23,864 nucleotides of DNA. Origin: JADKFD01 sp050250665. Its GTDB lineage: Bacteria; Pseudomonadota; Gammaproteobacteria; Xanthomonadales; SZUA-5. The stretch covers positions 1 through 23,864 of the forward strand of contig JBFWOF010000075.1 in NCBI GenBank assembly GCA_050250665.1, in the 5' to 3' direction. A program made the position numbers and the translations under genes. Positions 21,353-23,864 of this stretch are shown in pieces (the first letter of the stretch is position 1; the number at the start of each line of letters is the position of its first letter). The notes under the pieces were generated by a model. That model saw only the letters and a list, made by a program, of their open reading frames with translations, was not told where the DNA came from and made no database searches.

Positions 21353-22594
21353 TCACAGGGTTTCGACGAAATCGATGAGCTGCCGCTGGGCATCGCGGCT
21401 GAGCTGCAGATAGCGGTCGCGCACCACCCGGGCCTCGCCCTCGTGCAGGCGGATGGCCTGATCCAGCGTGCCAGCGCGTCCGTCATGCAGATAGGGCGCG
21501 CTGACCCGAACGCCCCACAGGGGCGGCGTCTTCATTTCCGTGGGTCCCGCATCACCCTGGGCAATGCCGTCGCCGAGCGCGCCCATCTCATGCAGCAGCA
21601 GATCCGAATACAGCGCCACCGGCTTGCGATCCAGCGCCCGGATCGGGCTCGGACCACTCATCAGCACCGGGGTGTGGCAGAGCGCACAGCCCACCTGCTC
21701 GAACGCGAACTCGCCACGGCTGGCCGACGGAGAGGGCGCGCCGCGCGGTGGCGGCGCCAGCAGACGCATGAAATCGGCGGCGAAATCGATGTCGCCCTTG
21801 CCGCTGACCGGATCGACCTCGTCCTCGGGGTCGGCCACCCGATCGTACTGCGCCAACAGCGCCAGGTCGCCGTTCGGCGCGTTCTCGTGCGGAAACAAAC
21901 GGCTGGTCACGCCCATCTCGTTCAGATAGGCATCGCCGGCAAAATCGAGCAGGGTCGCCAGTTGCGCCTTCCAACCGAAGTGGCCGATGCGGGACTGGCC
22001 AGTCGCCACATCCACAATCTCAGCGGGGCGACCGCGGATGCCGAAGGGTTTGTTGCGACGGGCGCCGTCGACGATGGCACGGTCCGGAATGGCCTCGATC
22101 AGTCCCAGGCCGAACAGCGGGGTCGACTGGCGTTGAGCAATGACATTGGCCGAGGGTGGCACGATCTCCTGCACGGCGGGATCAATCGCCATGGCCTGCA
22201 GCAGCGAACCGCCGATGGCCGCCAGCGGATCGAAACCGGTGGCGCTGCTGCGGCCGAATCGGGTCACCAGCGTCGAACTGCTGCCGCCGACCGCGGGAAT
22301 GCCGTGACAGGACACGCAGGAGCTGTTGTTGAAGATCGGCCCGAGCCCGCCTTCGACATCCTCGACATTGATGAACTCGGCCTTGCCTTCGGCAAATTCG
22401 GCGAATTCGGCGGCGCTCAGCCCAGGCAGGGCATCGCCGAATCGAGTGCCACCGCTCCGGGCGTCGGCTTGTGCCGGATCGCCGCGGGGGCGTTCGGCGG
22501 GGCGCTGTCCGGGGGTCTGCGCCCAGGCTGCGGCGCTCAGGCCGAGTGCGCTGGCGCACAGACCGGCCACTATCCAGGATCGTCGATAACGCAT
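21353..22594 (-). CDS. Di-haem c-type cytochrome oxidoreductase (DUF1111, thiol oxidoreductase-like)
   Basis: The 413-residue product has two CxxCH haem c sites, CVSCH at 93-97 and CALCH at 303-307, placed as in the DUF1111 di-haem oxidoreductase family, which is related to bacterial di-haem peroxidases. Other marks are TPPLWGVRVSAPYLHDGRAG and DAIRLHEG-like DQAIRLHEGEA near the C-terminus. A signal peptide (YRRSWIVAGLCASALGLSAAAWA) puts it in the periplasm. The ATG at 22594 has GAGGTG just upstream; an ATG at 22726 would add 44 unlikely residues. The true electron donor and substrate are unknown, though imelysin-linked iron uptake is one reported context and no imelysin gene is visible here. 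A CRP/Clp-like site lies about 110-125 bp upstream. Confidence 0.9.
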   Translation of the reverse strand: MRYRRSWIVAGLCASALGLSAAAWAQTPGQRPAERPRGDPAQADARSGGTRFGDALPGLSAAEFAEFAEGKAEFINVEDVEGGLGPIFNNSSCVSCHGIPAVGGSSSTLVTRFGRSSATGFDPLAAIGGSLLQAMAIDPAVQEIVPPSANVIAQRQSTPLFGLGLIEAIPDRAIVDGARRNKPFGIRGRPAEIVDVATGQSRIGHFGWKAQLATLLDFAGDAYLNEMGVTSRLFPHENAPNGDLALLAQYDRVADPEDEVDPVSGKGDIDFAADFMRLLAPPPRGAPSPSASRGEFAFEQVGCALCHTPVLMSGPSPIRALDRKPVALYSDLLLHEMGALGDGIAQGDAGPTEMKTPPLWGVRVSAPYLHDGRAGTLDQAIRLHEGEARVVRDRYLQLSRDAQRQLIDFVETL

Positions 22595-22702
22595 CACGCA
22601 CCTCGTCAGCGGTCGCCGGAAAAGCCCGGCCAGGCCACCATCAAGGCCAATTGCGCAGCCGGTTTGCAGCAAATGTGGAGAAACCCCGCACTTTCCCCAG
22701 GC

Positions 22703-22718
22703 TGTGATCGAGGTCACG
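22703..22718. promoter_or_regulatory. CRP/Clp-like site TGTGA-N6-TCACG
   Basis: TGTGATCGAGGTCACG matches the CRP consensus TGTGA-N6-TCACA at 9 of 10 specific positions. Xanthomonads carry a CRP relative, Clp, with the same type of target. The site lies between the divergent di-haem gene (about 110 bp from its start) and dsbC (137 bp), so it could serve either promoter. Confidence 0.5.
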
Positions 22719-22854
22719 GTGGACACGCTCCGGCGTGCCAGGAATTCGCTTCACCGCGTATGCGGGTCTCTGGCGCCGGCCCGCTGAAACTTCAATCGCA
22801 TGGCAGGGCTCTGTGCTGCACTGCCGATGGGGCAGGTGCACAAAGGAAACAAGC

Positions 22855-23571
22855 ATGATGACGCGCGTGATATTGGCGACGGTCCTGGCGTCCAGCGGGG
22901 CCGCGTGCTGGGCCGGTGCCGCCGATGAAGATCAGGTCCGCAAGGCCATCGCCCGACTGGCACCCGATGCGGTGATCGAATCGCTGCAACCGGCGCCGAT
23001 GCCGGGGGTCTATCAGGCCGTGGTCGGTGGCAACGATGTCTACGTCAGCGCCGACGGCAAGTACCTGATGAGCGGCGCTCTCTGGGATGTCGACGATCGC
23101 AGGAACCTCACCGAAGCGGCGCGTTCGCTACGGCGCCAGCAGGCACTGGCGGCCATCGGCCCGGACCAGCGCATCGTCTTCGCCGCGGCAAAGCCCAGAC
23201 ACACCATCACGGTGTTCACCGATCTGGACTGCGGTTATTGCCGCAAGCTGCACGAGCAGATGGCCGACTACAATGCGGCCGGCATCAGCGTGGAATACCT
23301 GCTGTTCCCGCGTGGCGGCCTGGATTCACCTTCCTACAACAACGCGGTATCGGTGTGGTGCGCCGACGACAAGCGACAGGCACTGACCCTGGCCAAGCAA
23401 GGGCAGTTGCCGCCGCCGAAGATCTGCCCCAATCCCATCCGCGAGGAATTCCAGCTCGGCCAGCGCATCGGCGTCGGCAGCACGCCCACCATCGTCACCG
23501 AATCCGGTGCCCTGCTGCTGGGCTATGTGCCACCCGAACAGCTGCTGGCTCAGCTGGAAGCGGCGCCGTAG
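22855..23571 (+). CDS. dsbC: DsbC, periplasmic disulfide isomerase
   Basis: DsbC shuffles wrong disulfides in exported proteins and is kept reduced by DsbD. The product is 238 residues. After a signal peptide (residues about 1-20) comes the N-terminal dimerisation domain with PGVYQAVVGG and DGKYLMSGALWDV. The thioredoxin-fold domain has the active site CGYC at 126-129, the structural cysteine pair C169 and C191 (22 residues apart as in E. coli), and the cis-proline loop GSTPT. The ATG at 22855 has AAGGA 7 bp upstream; another ATG at 22858 follows directly. The gene diverges from the di-haem oxidoreductase over 260 bp and is followed by a repeat array. Several exported, cysteine-bearing proteins encoded in this window are possible clients. 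Confidence 0.95.
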   Translation: MMTRVILATVLASSGAACWAGAADEDQVRKAIARLAPDAVIESLQPAPMPGVYQAVVGGNDVYVSADGKYLMSGALWDVDDRRNLTEAARSLRRQQALAAIGPDQRIVFAAAKPRHTITVFTDLDCGYCRKLHEQMADYNAAGISVEYLLFPRGGLDSPSYNNAVSVWCADDKRQALTLAKQGQLPPPKICPNPIREEFQLGQRIGVGSTPTIVTESGALLLGYVPPEQLLAQLEAAP

Positions 23572-23609
23572 CGAAATCCTCATCTTGCCTTCAAGGGTCC
23601 GCGCCTCCC

Positions 23610-23864
23610 GTAGGAGCGCCCTCGCGGCGCGACCAGTGACGCCGCGACACATGGCCCTTGGTCGCGACGCAAGGTCGCTCCTACGGCAGACGGAGCTTCT
23701 CGTAGGAGCGCCTTAACGGCGCGACCGGCGACGCCGCGACACATGGCCCTAGGTCGCGACGCAAGGACGCTCCTACGGCAGACGAGGCTGCTCGTTGGTG
23801 CGTCTTCGCGGCGCGACCGGGGACGCCGCGACACATGCCCTTGGTCGCTACGCAAGGTCGCTCC
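23610..23864. repeat. GTAGGAGCG tandem repeat array, 92-bp period, truncated by window edge
   Basis: Units of about 75 bp start at 23610, 23702 and 23794 (the last begins GTTGGTGCG), an exact 92-bp period with 17-nt linkers. Each begins GTAGGAGCG and ends CGCTCCTAC, with inner arms GGCGCGACC and GGTCGCGACGC. The third unit is cut about 4 nt short of its expected end by the window edge, so the array may continue. It is the same kind of GTAG-headed inverted pair as elsewhere but a separate sequence family. Confidence 0.9.

Overview
The window looks like chromosomal DNA of a high-GC gammaproteobacterium, most likely from the Xanthomonadales (Lysobacterales) and their relatives. The evidence is a ubiD plus ubiT/ubiU/ubiV set, an ATP/ADP-carrier-like transporter, a DUF2721 protein, a secreted protein with an SGFE tail, heptanucleotide tandem repeats, and many GTAG/GTGG-initiated REP-type hairpins. 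The genus cannot be fixed from the sequence alone. I see no rRNA, tRNA, CRISPR array, phage or transposase gene.

Layout. Positions 1-1390 hold a divergent pair, a SCO1/SenC copper chaperone (-) and a DUF420 membrane protein (+), both typical of cytochrome oxidase neighbourhoods. Positions 1489-7934 are a quinone block: ubiD (prenyl-hydroxybenzoate decarboxylase), a repeat array, ubiT on the minus strand, then divergent ubiU-ubiV (the O2-independent ubiquinone hydroxylation system) followed by a thiamine-diphosphate lyase resembling animal ILVBL/HACL2. Both divergent promoter regions of this half (807-961 and 3762-4156) carry two FNR/ANR-like boxes each. This suggests joint oxygen-responsive control of oxidase assembly and anaerobic ubiquinone synthesis.

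Positions 8160-13260 are all minus strand: an ATP/ADP-carrier-like transporter, a 2-hydroxyacid dehydrogenase with an unexpected signal peptide, and an M64 metallopeptidase overlapping a DUF2721 membrane protein. Positions 13400-16178 (+) encode two exported proteins, one unknown and one a multi-domain CarboxypepD_reg-like protein ending in SGFE. Positions 16179-17412 have no convincing gene but hold eight tandem copies of a hairpin unit of about 80 bp. Positions 17413-20601 contain a two-gene operon of unknown exported proteins (-) divergent from an exported amidase (+). Positions 20773-23571 hold a histone-H1-like basic protein with a central helical domain, a di-haem CxxCH oxidoreductase, and, divergent from it across a CRP/Clp-like site, a DsbC disulfide isomerase. 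The window ends inside another repeat array.

The most unusual feature is the repeat load. At least five sequence families of inverted repeats start with GTAG or GTGG, and four tandem arrays have unit periods between 89 and 95 bp although the families differ in sequence. These fit BIME-like pairs of REP elements mobilised by REP-associated tyrosine transposases encoded elsewhere, which is an inference.
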